From Acridotheres tristis (taxonomy: Eukaryota; Chordata; Aves; Passeriformes; Sturnidae): DNA of 64,000 nucleotides. The translations under genes and the position numbers were made by a program. Under the pieces are notes generated by a model. It was not told the DNA's origin and did not search any database. It was given only the letters and a program-made list of their open reading frames with translations. Positions within the stretch are counted from its first letter, which is position 1, and each line of letters begins with the position of its first letter. The stretch lies in contig CM072891.1 of the NCBI GenBank assembly GCA_037013685.1, positions 17,770,501 through 17,834,500 of the forward strand. Reading direction: 5' to 3'. Positions 1 through 20,200 of this stretch are shown here, piece by piece.

Positions 1-3000
1 GTGTGACTCTCACTCGTGAGTCAGGGCTGAGTCACATTTACAGCAGTCGCTGGGAGCCTAAGGTGGTGCTGCTGACAGCTGAAGGTGCATTTTACAAACC
101 TGTGAGTGAGCAGTACCTCTGACACACCCTGGATTTCATGGCCAGGGCTTCCTGGGCTTAGATGACCAAGGTACTGTTGCCTTTGAGTTGTTAAATGTGA
201 GCAGTGTTCTGGCTCCCCTGAGAGAAAGCCGCCACTCAGTGTTAGTGGCACAGAGGGTACAAAGACTGACAGCAGATGGAGGGGCCAGAATTAGCTCAAT
301 GCCAGCCTGGGATTTAAGAGCAGTGCCTGAAATTGGCATCCCCCTGTGTCTGTCACCCACTGAGTGATGTAGGCTGCTTTTTCTGCTTCTGTCACTGCAC
401 TGCCTCACTTAAGAGGTCAAATAGGAACAAAAATTGCTCTCCAGTCCCCTTAAATTAGCTCATTTATATTAACTGGTTAAAACCTGGTCTGAAACACCAC
501 AGAAAAACAAAAAGAAAGCCCCAGCACCACTGAACACCGCAGTGTTTACTGGTACAGAAGCACCCTGAGGATGCAGCACGTGGCACATCTTCTGTGCCAT
601 TTCATACTGGATGCCAGCACAGGGATGCAGCACTGGGTGAGTTCCTCAGGCTGGAGTGAAGCAAACCTTATCCCTCCTATGTTGCAGGTGCTCACAAGCA
701 GCCTCCTTGCACAAGCTGCTTTGTGTCACATCCCAGCCACCAGCTCCCATGAACCTTTAGGCTCTCAGGCAGTGCCAGGTGAGACCAGGTTTGAACATCT
801 GCCATGGTTACCTATGTGACAGGCAGTGCAGGGTTTAGATGTGGCATTTATCCAGCTGCTAAAACAGCATCCCTGTCAAGGAGAGAGCAGAAGTGTCCAG
901 AAGGGCAGCTTCCCCAAAGGAAGGTGAGTTGTGCTAGGTTTGAGGGTTGTGTTCCTCCATTAAACAGCCCTGGTTCACTTGGTTGTTGAAAAAACAATGG
1001 ATTAAGATACTGCTTATTGGTATCCTTGATCCCCAGACTCTCTGCACATGCCTGGTTGTGGCCTCATGGCTGTGATACTCTCACCCTGTCCCTGCAGGGA
1101 CCAGGGACAGGCATGGCTCCACCACCTCCTCTGACAGCGTTCCTCCAGCTAATGCAGGAGCCACAGAGATACCCAGCCTTGGACTGGTGCTTGATGGGGG
1201 CTCTCAGGTATGGTTTTGGGGTGCCAAGCACCCACTGCAGCAAGTCCTTCCCAGGGGGAGACCACCTCTGGGACTTGCCCACAGGTAAGCCTAAGCCCTT
1301 TCCCCTTACCAGAGCACTGTAAGACCTCGGGGTGAACGTAAGCCATGCCTGGTGTCCAGCCTGGACTGTATGCCAGGCCTCCAGCACCAGGTCATGGCAT
1401 GCTCCCTCCAGAAGGGGGATGTCAGCATGGCAGGTGCTTGTGTCCTTGAGGGAATGGGAGGGGAGACAGCCCCTGTGTCATTCCAGCAGTGTACCCCTTG
1501 CCCCCTCCTCTGCCCCCCAGGGCCTGAGTGCTGCTTGAAGGGGACAAGGAGCAGGACAATCCCAGAGCCCAAGGTTACAGATACCCCCTTGCTGGACAGC
1601 ATTGGGACCAGCAGCAAATGAACGCCATAGATGCTGTTGAGGCTGCTGCTTAAATTCTAGTGGTCTTACCAACTGGGGACTGGTCTTCCCACTGCCTCTT
1701 CCTCTGCACTTGGTATTTGCCAGTATTACCTATCTATCCCCCCTTTCCTGCTGGAGCCACTGCTGCCATCACAGCAGCTCTCCAACTCCCAGGGCTGGTC
1801 CCCAGGGCAGAACTGCAAACTCTCCAAGCTGTGCTCAGCTCTGGTGCCCGGGCAGCCCCCCTGTGCTCCCATCCTCCCTGGCTCAGGAACAGCCAAACCA
1901 GCAGCACTAGCAGCTAGGTCAGGCAGGAGACCACGTTTGTCTTCCCTGCTCGCTGGCTCTCTGCCAGGCCCCGGCTGTGCTCCCTGCCCACCTCCCACGA
2001 CATGGAAAGCTCATCAGCCCCTGCGTGCCTCCGCAAGGCTTCAGCCAGTCGGCACTGAATAATTGATGCTAAGTGGAGCCTGGAGCAGAGCCAAACTGAG
2101 GGAGGGAGCAAGGCTTTGTGCTGGTTTAGGCTCTGCTCCCAGGATACAGCACGGGGAGAGAGATGGGTGTGCTGTGTCTGGCAGCTTTGTGCCCCAGCCA
2201 GTTTGGCAGGGCACTGGGAGTTTGGCTGAGCCTGGGAGCCTTCCTCCTCTTGGGCTTGCTGTGCTGCTCACCTGCTGCTCGCGTGCTGCTGTGTCCTGCT
2301 GCCATAGTGGTGCTACCATCCAGCACCTGCTGCTGTGGCACCTGTGGGAGTGGCAGGCTGCTCTCGTGCTCCTCGTGTGGCAGCAGTGGGTGGGACTTGA
2401 GGAGCAGAGCAAGGGGACCCCCAGTTCCAGCAGCCTTGGCTCTCCTCAGCTACAGACCCTGTACTCAGCCCATAGCAAGAGCAAAGGAGTTGCACATGGG
2501 GCCAGGCCTATCTGCCTCTTCCCTTTCCCACCAGCTGCTAGAGGCCAGGATGGTGGCTGTCACACCATCCTCTGGGCAATGTCACCCCCTTCCTGCAGCA
2601 CATCCCCAAGTATAAAGCAGCATATGGAGAAAATAAGAGCATGCCAATTTAAAGAGGCAGGTCTGACTGCTTCCCAGACATCTCCCAAATCCTACTGCCT
2701 CAGCATCTGAGGAGGCCCATAGGGCATACACCAGCATCCTCTTCACCTAGAAGGATGTGGGCACCAGGACAGTGCAGGAGACAACCAAACCACAGCTGAA
2801 ACATCTCACCAAAAGATGCAACAGGTGGACCCATCCCACAAGCATCTTTACTCACTGGCAGCAGTTACAAAAGAGCCAAAGATGGGGAAGGAGAAGGCTT
2901 AGAAGGCACAAAGACATGAGTCCAAGGGATTAGAATCATTAAAGCCTGGCTATTCTTCCACACAGTAAAACAGTCTCCTCCTAAGACACAGAAAAAGGTA

Positions 3001-6000
3001 AACTAAGAAACTTCCGATTTTGCTCAAAACTGGTATGAGCTCCTTTAGAGGTACCTGTGGCTACATGCCACATGCAGTATCACAAGCCCCTCTTCCAACC
3101 ATCCCATTAAGAGCCTGGGCCACTCTGGTGCCCTGGAGGCCACTCAGGCTGGCCTCACATCATAGCCTTGCTCCTGGAACATCTAAGCCTACAGACTTAG
3201 ATAACCTCAGGCTCGGGGAAGCTGTTTCTCAGGTGGCTTTGCTTACCTTTATGGTGAAGGCAAGAAGTGATACAGAAGTACTACTTAGGCTGGAAAGTGG
3301 CTGTAGTCCAGAATGGAAACGTGGTCTGCTCCTCTACCCAACCACACTGCAGGTGAGGAGGATGAGGCCAGCATTTAGCCAAGGCTGCTCTGTAAAACTC
3401 AGCCTTTCATTCAGCTGTCTCCACCACCACCCTCACATGTCAGGTCTCACTCCAGCACTGAGTTGTTGCTACCAGCTCCTGCACAACGCAGGTCTTTGCC
3501 AAAGCCCTCAGCAAGCACCATGCACTCACCTGCTTTGGAGTCACCCTCTCTGCTGCCTTAGAATGCTCCTGTGGAAGCCCTCAAAGACCAAAAGGCGTGA
3601 GATCTGCTCAAGCACTTGATCAGCATCTTTAAGGACTTGTAAGCAATTCTGGCAGTTGACTCAGCTGTGATGTCTCTGGTGCCCCAACCCCTCTGTAACA
3701 GGGTGTGGGGCACTTGAATGATGTGAGTGAAGAACATGTATTATACGTCTGTCCTGAGACATCTGGACCTGACCAGGCTAGAACAGACCTTGTCAGCTAT
3801 TCTGTCATTTAAGTACAGGTTCAAAGGTGGCACTCCTCCATCATGGCATATTGCAGTCTCAACATAATCAGAGGATGCTGACTGAAGCCTTCTCAGAGCT
3901 GGTTTTCACACTGGCTGAAGATCCACAGCACAGCACTAGTTCAGCTTTGCCATGGCCCACTGAAGAGATCACAACAGCCAGAATGAGCTGATGTACTCAA
4001 AAATAGCAAAAAGCTCACCTCTGGATTATTTTCCAGCTTCAGCTATGCAATAATCAAAATAACTGTACATTCTGTTCACCTGAGCTCGTGCCTCTGAAGC
4101 AAAACTGAGGAACACAACAAACTCCTTATCATAAGGGAAACAACTGCAGTGTCTGAAAACTCCATCTTCCAGTCCCAGTACTTGTGGAACAAATGTGGCT
4201 TGAATAACTGGGGGAAATCAACTCCAAACCCCTCAATTTATTTTCCAAACCTACATTCACTCCAGTGAAACTGTAATCCTGGTGTTATTTTCAGACTCGA
4301 GAAGTTCAGCTAGCATCGTGAGCTCAGGTACCAACCTCCTGCCTGTCAGGGGCTAGCAAGATGATGTCCTGTCCCCAGATCATCAGCACCAAGGCAGCAA
4401 GGGAAAGAGCCAAGTCAAGAGCAACAACTCCACCTGAGAGAAGTGATAGAATCTGGTTTTTGCCAACAGCAGAGATCAGATCATAGCTGATGCATCTTGA
4501 TCTGCTGTGATTTTCCTCCTGGAACAAAGATGCAGTACAGCATTAATACACAAAACGTGGAGAAGAGCTGTGGTGTCAAGCTTTTAGCACCTCCTTTTGC
4601 TCCTAACCTACATCCAACTTTTAGCATGGACTTGAACAATGACCTGTGCCTGGATTTCCTGTGACCTTCTAATTACAGCAAAAAGCTAACCAGCTCCTGT
4701 GATGGTCTGTCACTGACCAGGACTGTCTGACAAGCTTGAAAACCTTACCGTGAGTGCAGAAACCTCTCTGAGAGGGAGATGCTCTTTCTTTAGCTTCCTG
4801 CTCCTCACCAAGCTCCTGTAAGTAATTTGTATTCTGGCCAGTGCTGTTTAGCATATCCTCACCACAATGTGCCAGTTTCTTGAACTGCAGCTATTGCCTG
4901 CCCTGCAAAGACACCTTGGCTCTGGTGCTCCCTGGAGCTCTTCAGCTTCCTTGAAAACAGCTCCCAGCCAGAAATAAGAGGAGACTCTCAGTGGTTAGAG
5001 CCATCCAGTCCTTGAGAGAGCCCCAGTGTGTTACTTCTCTGAAGCCTCCAGATAGATCTATCCCATCCTTCACCAAGGGCCTGGGGAAGAATGAGAGAAG
5101 TTCTTCTGCAGATGAAGAGCACCGCGTTCCTAGTGCAGCAAGACTACCAAGCAAGGGCCCCCAAGTCATCTTCTAGAAGGACAAAGTACCCCTGTCCTGT
5201 GGCCAGTTGTGCACAAGATAACAACTTTAGGAACAAACCCCGTACTTCCAGGCTTCACACTTGAAACAACTCGGAGTGGGAAGTTTTCTGGGCATTTCTG
5301 GTCCAGTCCCACCATGTAACATCAGGTTCAGCATCTTCAGCAATCCTCCAGTACAGGGACAGATGCTGCTGCAAACAGCACACACAGCTACAGGCAGGGC
5401 ACTCTCCCCTTGGGCAACTTCTCCCACTCCAGCTGGTATCAGCCCTTCTGCAAGAAGAGGGTGCCAGGCAGCTGCAGCCAGGGTGAGGGCTGTGCCCTAC
5501 AGCAGTTCAGAACAGGCATTTACAGAAAGCAAGCCATTAGCACAAGTCCCCTCTTGCCCAGGCCAAAAGCAAAGGCAGCACCCCCAAGGAACATGGGAGC
5601 TGAATTCTGCTGCTGCCTGGCATGATGGAGCATGGGGAGTGGGATAGGAGGCTGCTTGCATGGATGCTGGGAAGCCCTGGGTGGGCTGTGGCTTTGTGCT
5701 GGGGGTGACCAGGGTTTCTGTACTGGTTTTGCCATATGAGGCAAATGACTCACGCCACCCTCACCGCTCCAAACCCAGACAAACCTTGGCTGCCAAATCC
5801 AGCACCTCTTCAGGCCTGGGCTAGCCCATGCAGAAGAGCTCCCTGCCACACTCCGCTGGATCACCTCCCTGCTTTGATGCTCCTAATTCTGGATGCCAGC
5901 TAAATTAGCCTGTGCAATAGCTTGGAGAGGAAAAGACAGCGAGTACCAAGCCACCCGCTGTACTGAGTGCAATGCCTTGGGGCTGCAAGTGAAAGGCACA

Positions 6001-6804
6001 TAGGTCAGACCTCAGGCAAAAAACTCAAAGGAGCAGGGCTGAGCAAAGACAGGGTTCCCAACAGATTAGCCCTTATCCAAAACACTCTAACCCACTCTAA
6101 ACCCAAGGACTGGAAGCTTGAATCCTTTAATCTTAGTTGCTGAGCAGCCAGACAGCTTCTGCAGTGCAGGAAAGCCCTTCTCAACATGCTCACCAGTAAG
6201 AAAGCCGTGCACAGGGCAGACAAGGATTTGCTTACCTGTACGTACTGAGCAGCCCAAGCTGTGTGTGCTATACAGGTGCTGGCATAGCTAGGGCTGGAAG
6301 GTACCAAAAAGTCCTTATTCTACCTCTAGAGCACAACACAATGATGGAGGTCTTGAGCCAGAAAGAGCTGACAGGAAGAGAATCAGGGAAGTAACAAACT
6401 GCTGAGGTGAACCCAGCTCTTGAATCTCCTCCATGATGCTTCTTCCCTTCCAGGCACTGCATGTAAGGCCATATATCCCACAAGGACCAGGCTGAAAGCA
6501 AAGCACTCAAGGGGTCCCAAGGACAGGCTTGGACTGATTGCACTCTTCCACCCTCCCAAAACTTGGGGCCAGCAGAGTTTCAAGTGGGCTGGGGTGGACA
6601 TAACAAAGACTTGCTGGAGACAGAGACAAGCTGTCCTGCCCTGAGAGCTTATCTGTCTCACCCCAGTCACCTCCGTGATCTACACCATGACCTTGGTCTG
6701 TGGAGAGCAAATCTCAGCACCCTTTCCTCCCCGCCATCCCACCAGTGATCCTTCTGGAGCACCAGCAGCAGCCTCTGGAAGGACACAGCCATCAAGGTGA
6801 TTTG
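1..6804. other. 3' flank of HRAS, no recognisable gene
   Basis: The first 2.7 kb is moderately GC-rich and carries several open frames up to 215 codons. None has a domain, a family motif or credible exon boundaries. The remainder is ordinary intergenic-looking sequence. No exon of RNH1 or PTDSS2, which lie on this side of HRAS in mammals, was recognised. Confidence 0.6.
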
Positions 6805-7095
6805 TTGAGACGATCAAATAATAATTTACTGTGATTCAATCTGTGGCTTTGTACAGTTGCCGGGGTGGGAGGAGGCCAAAGGATGAGGGGACGGGGATAA
6901 AAAAAAAAAGTTGTTTGCCGCAGGCTTGGATGAAGTGTGAGATAGTCCTTGGAGGGCCTCATGCTCCCCCTGTCCTCTTCCTCCTCCTCCTCTCCTCCCC
7001 CCATACTCCTCTGAATCCATTTGCTTCTTCCTTTGCTTCACCTCTTTCCTTGCGCACTGCACAGTGGGAACCTCGCCAAGACACGGTCCAGACAG
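6805..7095 (-). other. HRAS: HRAS last noncoding exon (3' UTR)
   Basis: The acceptor tract TCCTCTTCTGTTTCAG ends at 7096. The roughly 290-base exon is strongly purine-rich (GGAAGAAGC, then repeated GGAGGA at about 7015-6970). It closes with GATTGAATCACAGTAAATTA and a T-rich and GT-rich stretch. From memory, human HRAS mRNA likewise has a separate, purine-rich last 3' UTR exon ending GATGGGATCACAGTAAATTA. That near match is the main reason to place the transcript end here. The exact cleavage site, about 6815-6795, is inferred. Confidence 0.75.
6825..6830 (-). terminator. HRAS: HRAS poly(A) signal, variant AGTAAA
   Basis: On the minus strand the hexamer is AGTAAA inside CACAGTAAATTATTATTTGA, followed by a GT-rich stretch (TGATGGCTGTGTCC) at about 6798-6785. 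No canonical AATAAA in minus orientation was noticed between the stop codon and this point. Human HRAS, as I recall it, uses the same AGTAAA in the same context. Confidence 0.75.
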
Positions 7096-9140
7096 CTGAA
7101 ACAGAAGAGGACGCTCATGAGCACCCATTCTCTGTCAGAACAAGCGGGGCTGTTCCCAGCACTCATCCCTCCCATTCTGGGATGACCCTGTTAGTGCCCA
7201 CAAAGCAAAAGGAAAAGGCTACACAGGTCTTAGAGGTGTGGGCCTGGCTCAGCAAAGCGTCTGCACATCTGCTGAAGGGAACAAGTCTTGGAGTCGGTGG
7301 AGTGATGGGTGAGTTTTGGGACCTCACCAGACCTTCAGCCTCTTTCTGAACCTCCTTGTGGGAAGGGGCACTCTTTGGCAAGATCTCTACACCTCCAGGG
7401 ATGATGGGAACCACTAAATGAGTCCAGGGCAAATGCAGTCAAATTTTGTTGGCCACACACCCACCCTTCTTCTCCCCAAATTCCAGCATGTATTTGCTTC
7501 ACTTCTCCTTTTGTGCCTTGATGTCCCTCCCTCTCTGCTCTTGGGCACTGCAGCTAGATTAAGCTGGGATGTCTGGTTTGCAGTTTCTGCCTGAGCAGAA
7601 AAAGACATAGGCAACTCACAGGGCATGTTCTCTTAACAGAGAGGAGTGTTTCCAAGTGACCCTTTCCCAACCCTTCTTGTCCCAAGCTGGTGCTGCCACT
7701 GGGCTGTGACAAGGATTGGGCTCCTGGCAGTCGGTGTAAAGGAGCAGCAGTGCCTGCCAAGCCCATGCTGTGAGCCAGAGCAGGAAGCAAGCCTTGAGCT
7801 CATATCCCCATCCGGAGGAAATACTCCTGAACATCTGGAGGACACAAACATCTGGAAAGTCTCCCTTAGCAGTGATAAGTGTGCTGGGCACAGCATTCAG
7901 CTCGGCCCCCAGCCGACCTCACACGCCTCAGCTGGGAGCGGAGGGGTGGGGTTCTGGGGTGGGTGTTTGCTCATAGGAAGCAAACGTTGCCAGCACTGTT
8001 TTGTTGGGGTTTTTTCCCTTGGGAGTGGGGGGCAGGAGGAAGAGCTCTGCTGTGCTCATGGCCTCTAGTTCAAAAAGCATCAGAGGAAACCTGCTGTCTA
8101 CCTCCACCTTCACAAGAGCCTCTTAACACCATCTCTGGATACAGTACAATTCTCTTCAAGACTCCAGAAGTTAATTAAAGGGGTGACGGGCCAGTCCAGG
8201 TGCTTGGGAGACTCTCCAAAAGACATTAAGGGCAATGTTCATCCATGCTGTTGTCCCAGTCCCAGATGTCCTTAGAGATAGGTCTCCTTGGTGGACTCAT
8301 CCCTAGTTACCCCTCTCTAAATTTCTGCCATGGAAGGAGTTGGTTACACAGACAAATATTCCCAGGCCTTTCACTTAAGGCCAGCCAGCACATGAAGGGA
8401 CAATAATAGGAACTCTCCCTGACTGCTATCCAGCAGTGTTTTAAATAAACTCATAATTAAAAAAAAAAAAAATCGAAGAAAGAAGAAGAAAAACAGGCAA
8501 GTGAACATAAACAATCTGAAAAACACTGTTTCTGGCTCCAGCACACACAATTTATAAAAGCAAACAGCCCCCTTATGGCTAATTCTCAACATTGCATCAG
8601 TTCCAAATATCCCAGGGGATTTATCTAATGGGGAAAACTCTTCTGAGGAACACAGGACTTTTCACAGTGAGACAGGTCTGCTCTAAAGCTTTAGGATGAG
8701 GCAATTTATGTGAGTGCATTAGGAGGCAATGCACCCAGCCAGCTCTTCATCTGAACCCTTCTAGAGCCAGTCTGCTGAGCATGCAGTGATCTGTACACCT
8801 TCAACACCAGCTTAACTCTTCTTTCAGAGCAGCAGCATGGGAAGAAGCACAACAAAACATGCTTTTTAAAAAAATTCATTGTATAGAATTTTGTTGCACA
8901 AAATGAAGGGGAAAAATAAGCAGCCCTTTCCTGCCACACACTTCCTCAAGAAAGCAGGAATTTTGACTTACCTAAGTTTTGACAGAAAAATGCTATTTCA
9001 ATCCTAAATGTATTTCATTAAAAAATACCTGCTGCTGAAACTGATCCTGCTGCATTTGTCTGCAGGCTAGTGCAGTCACCTCCTGCCTTGCTTCCAACGT
9101 TCCCCCCCAGTGCAGCCCAAGTGCTGCTTCCACCACTTAC
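7096..9140 (-). other. HRAS: Proposed intron within the HRAS 3' UTR
   Basis: The donor is ATG followed by GTAAGT at 9140-9135, five bases past the stop codon. The acceptor is TTTCAG ending at 7096. I see no coding exon inside. It contains a plus-strand AATAAA (8444-8449) followed ten bases later by a run of 14 A (8459-8472). Because the last junction lies only five bases after the stop, it should not trigger nonsense-mediated decay. Human HRAS has an intron at the same position, as I recall. Confidence 0.75.
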
Positions 9141-9145
9141 CATAG

Positions 9146-17208
<8,063 letters not shown>

Positions 17209-20200
17209 CTGCAAGGACAAATATGGTCACTATGCTAAGAGAGCAAAATAATCCATCAAATCAAATACAAAAACTCTGTTTATCCTGTGGTCTCTGTTGT
17301 AATCCTTCAGCCTGGCTCTTTGGATGCAACCTAACAGGTTCCTTGAGAAAACTTCAAGAGGTAGGAGAGCATTACTGATGAGAAAACAAGAGGTACAGGC
17401 TGTGTACATCAACCCCTGAAGTAACCAGTTTAAGAACTTTGGTTTTGCAGAAGTGCCCATCGCTGTCCCCGATTTACCTCATCTCAAGCTGACGATCTTA
17501 AATCTTTAGATAGATCTGAAACCCTTGGCCAACATGAGGTTGGGATATCAATTCCCATGAGAGCAGGGGAAAAAGGTCCAGCCTTGCCCAAATATGCTGT
17601 TACCTCCATGTCTTCACCCACAAGGCTGCATTAAACCTCAAACCACGTGGTAGGGTTGAGATGGTGGCACATCCACACCCTCTGCCTGTCCTCCAGTTAA
17701 TGGTGCTGCTACCATGAGAGGGAGGACTGCAGAAGGGGCATCCCTGCTCCTAGAGCTGAATTTGGCACACTGAACAGAGGGGAAGGAGATGCTGCCACAA
17801 AAGGTGCTGACTGACAATGATGATTAGGGTCAGGATGAGCAAACCACACTTCCACAGTTCTGTGTACCTCCCACAGCCCTTCAGCAGCAGAAGATTCACA
17901 TCCCCTCAGCTCCTCCCTTAAATTTCTGCTCCAAGACTGCTGAGAAAGAGGAACTAACTCAGGAAGATTACAAAACCCCAAAGGTTTAAATAGAAATCCA
18001 CCCTCATTGGACTGCAGGCCCTGCCCACTGAAAGTCACTCCAGGGTCAGATTCTCGTTCTCAGCCACCATCTGCAAGCTCTGGGGAAGCCACCCAAAATG
18101 CAGCAAGTAACAGGAAGACAAGCTCACAGTTCCCCTTGTCAGACACTCTTCAGTGTTCACAGGGATTAGAACCCCCTCCTCCACCCTCCTCCCCAGGCTT
18201 GCCAGCCCCGCTCCTAAACTCTGGAAGCTGCTACAAACTGTGCCAGGAAAGGCTGCACTAGACCCAGACCACAGCTGATGCATTTCCTAACACAGCGAAG
18301 ATCTAATGGCAAGGAGGCCAGAACTTTCTGCCTTCAATTCCCACCTGACTGCAACCCTAAACCACCCAGACAGTTCGTCTCCCTCTCAAGCAGGCAGCAA
18401 TCAGACACTACCACTTCTTGCTGAAGCTCTTTCTTGAGCTGCTTGATAGCAGAAAGGCAAACAAAGCTCATGCCCTTCTCAGCATCCAGAATCCTAAAGA
18501 AGGGCAAAGGAGCAAAAGAGAACCAGGTAATAAATATGATGTCAAGCAGGGCCTCTGGTTTGCTGTGCTGGAGAAGCAGTTAAACATGATGGAGGAGTGG
18601 TGATGGTGGGGGGAAATTAAGTGCAAATAATGTCATACCTTAGGTGCCTACCTAGAAGTGATACTGCTTCCCCTGAAAGTCCAATGTGCCTCTGTTCTGG
18701 CAGCCAGGGAGGAGTTGCAAATTGAAAGCAAGGCTACAGGAGAGAATCTAAGTGATCTCACTAATTGACTGTGCACACACTTTACTCTGCTCCATTAATG
18801 CACGCCCTCACATATATGATGTGCTCACATGCACTGCTTCTCAGAGACAAGAGAGATCTCCACCCCAGCCTTCTGATCTCTCTGGGAAGAGACAGGATGA
18901 AAAGGAGACTGAGGAGCAAATGCTGACTGACCAACACAGCTGTCCCAGGGGGATTGCTCTTTCAGCAAACAGCCTCACAGCTGAACACAGAGGGGTCCTG
19001 GGGGTTTGAAGAAACACTATGACCAGTTCCCACCTTTCACTACACAACAGGGAGATCTGCAACCTCCACCAAAATACATGGACTTTGCTGTGCATCTACA
19101 CATGGACTTGGCTCTGCATCTGATGCTGATGGTGAAGCAGTTGCCACAAAGGAAAACGGCACAACTGCCCAGCCTATAGGACTTGCTAAGGCATGAGAAA
19201 AGCTTTGACTCAACATGGGGAGAAGACATAAATTCTCTAGGAGGGGGCTCTCCCTCAAGACTATCCCAGTGGAAGGCATTTCCTACTCCTTTGGAAGACC
19301 CCCAGCCCACACAGCCATAGAAGTTTTATGGTCCAAATTGCAGCAGGAGGTGGGGACAAGGTTGTCACCCACATCAGCTTGAGTGTCTTCCCCTCTGAGC
19401 TTCACTGCACAGCAGAGGGGCAGCTACACACCAGCAAGCCCTGCATATCACCACCTTAGCACACAGTTTTAAGATCTGGCTCCTTCACAGAAACACAAAC
19501 CCACATCTTCTTGCCCCCCCTTCACCCAGGAGGCAGGGAAAAGGAGGAGGGCGAAGGAACTATTGCTACTCCCCACTTGTGGCCCACACATGGACAGTTT
19601 ACATACAAGAGCTCTGCAATGTTAGTGTTCACTCACTGACACCATCCCTCAAAGGTGCTGTCACCTCAGCTAACTCTCCTCTGTTCTGCCATCCTCGCCC
19701 CTGCAGTGCAGGAGAGATTGTGCAGCTTGCAGAGGAGGGCAGGTGCAGCCTACCTGCTCCATACCATTGCTGCAAACCATGTCCTAATGCAGAGTGAGAG
19801 CGTGGGGAATGATGGACAGCATGAGAGCTGCCTGATTTAATGCGAGCTAAGGTCGATGCTCAGGGGAGCTCGCTTCCTTTCCCCAGTGCAGGCTCCTCAC
19901 TGGCAGCGTGCAAACCCAACTGCACACCAGAGCATGGGCAAATCCCATGGAAGAAGCAGCCTGGCCAAAGGCTGCAAGGAAAGCAGGGATTTCCATATAG
20001 CCAGACTTTACCACAGAGCTGGGTCAACACCATCTCAGAACTCTCCCATCACACTTTTTGCTCCTGAACATGGGAAGAGCAAGGCTGCTCTTTGGTGCAC
20101 CCATAGTTTCAACAGAGGGGTGGCTGTTCCTCAGCACCACAGGAACATCACCATCACCACCACCACAGGGGCTGGTTCAAGAAACAACCATCCCAAAAGC

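Noticed and set aside
2063..2710. Open frames of 215 and 150 codons in the left flank
   Set aside because: The sequence is GC-rich with biased Cys/Ser/Leu content, no recognisable motif and no exon boundaries. They look like chance open frames.
3020..3619. 199-codon open frame
   Set aside because: There is no family signature or signal, and its composition resembles random translation. It is not supported as a gene.
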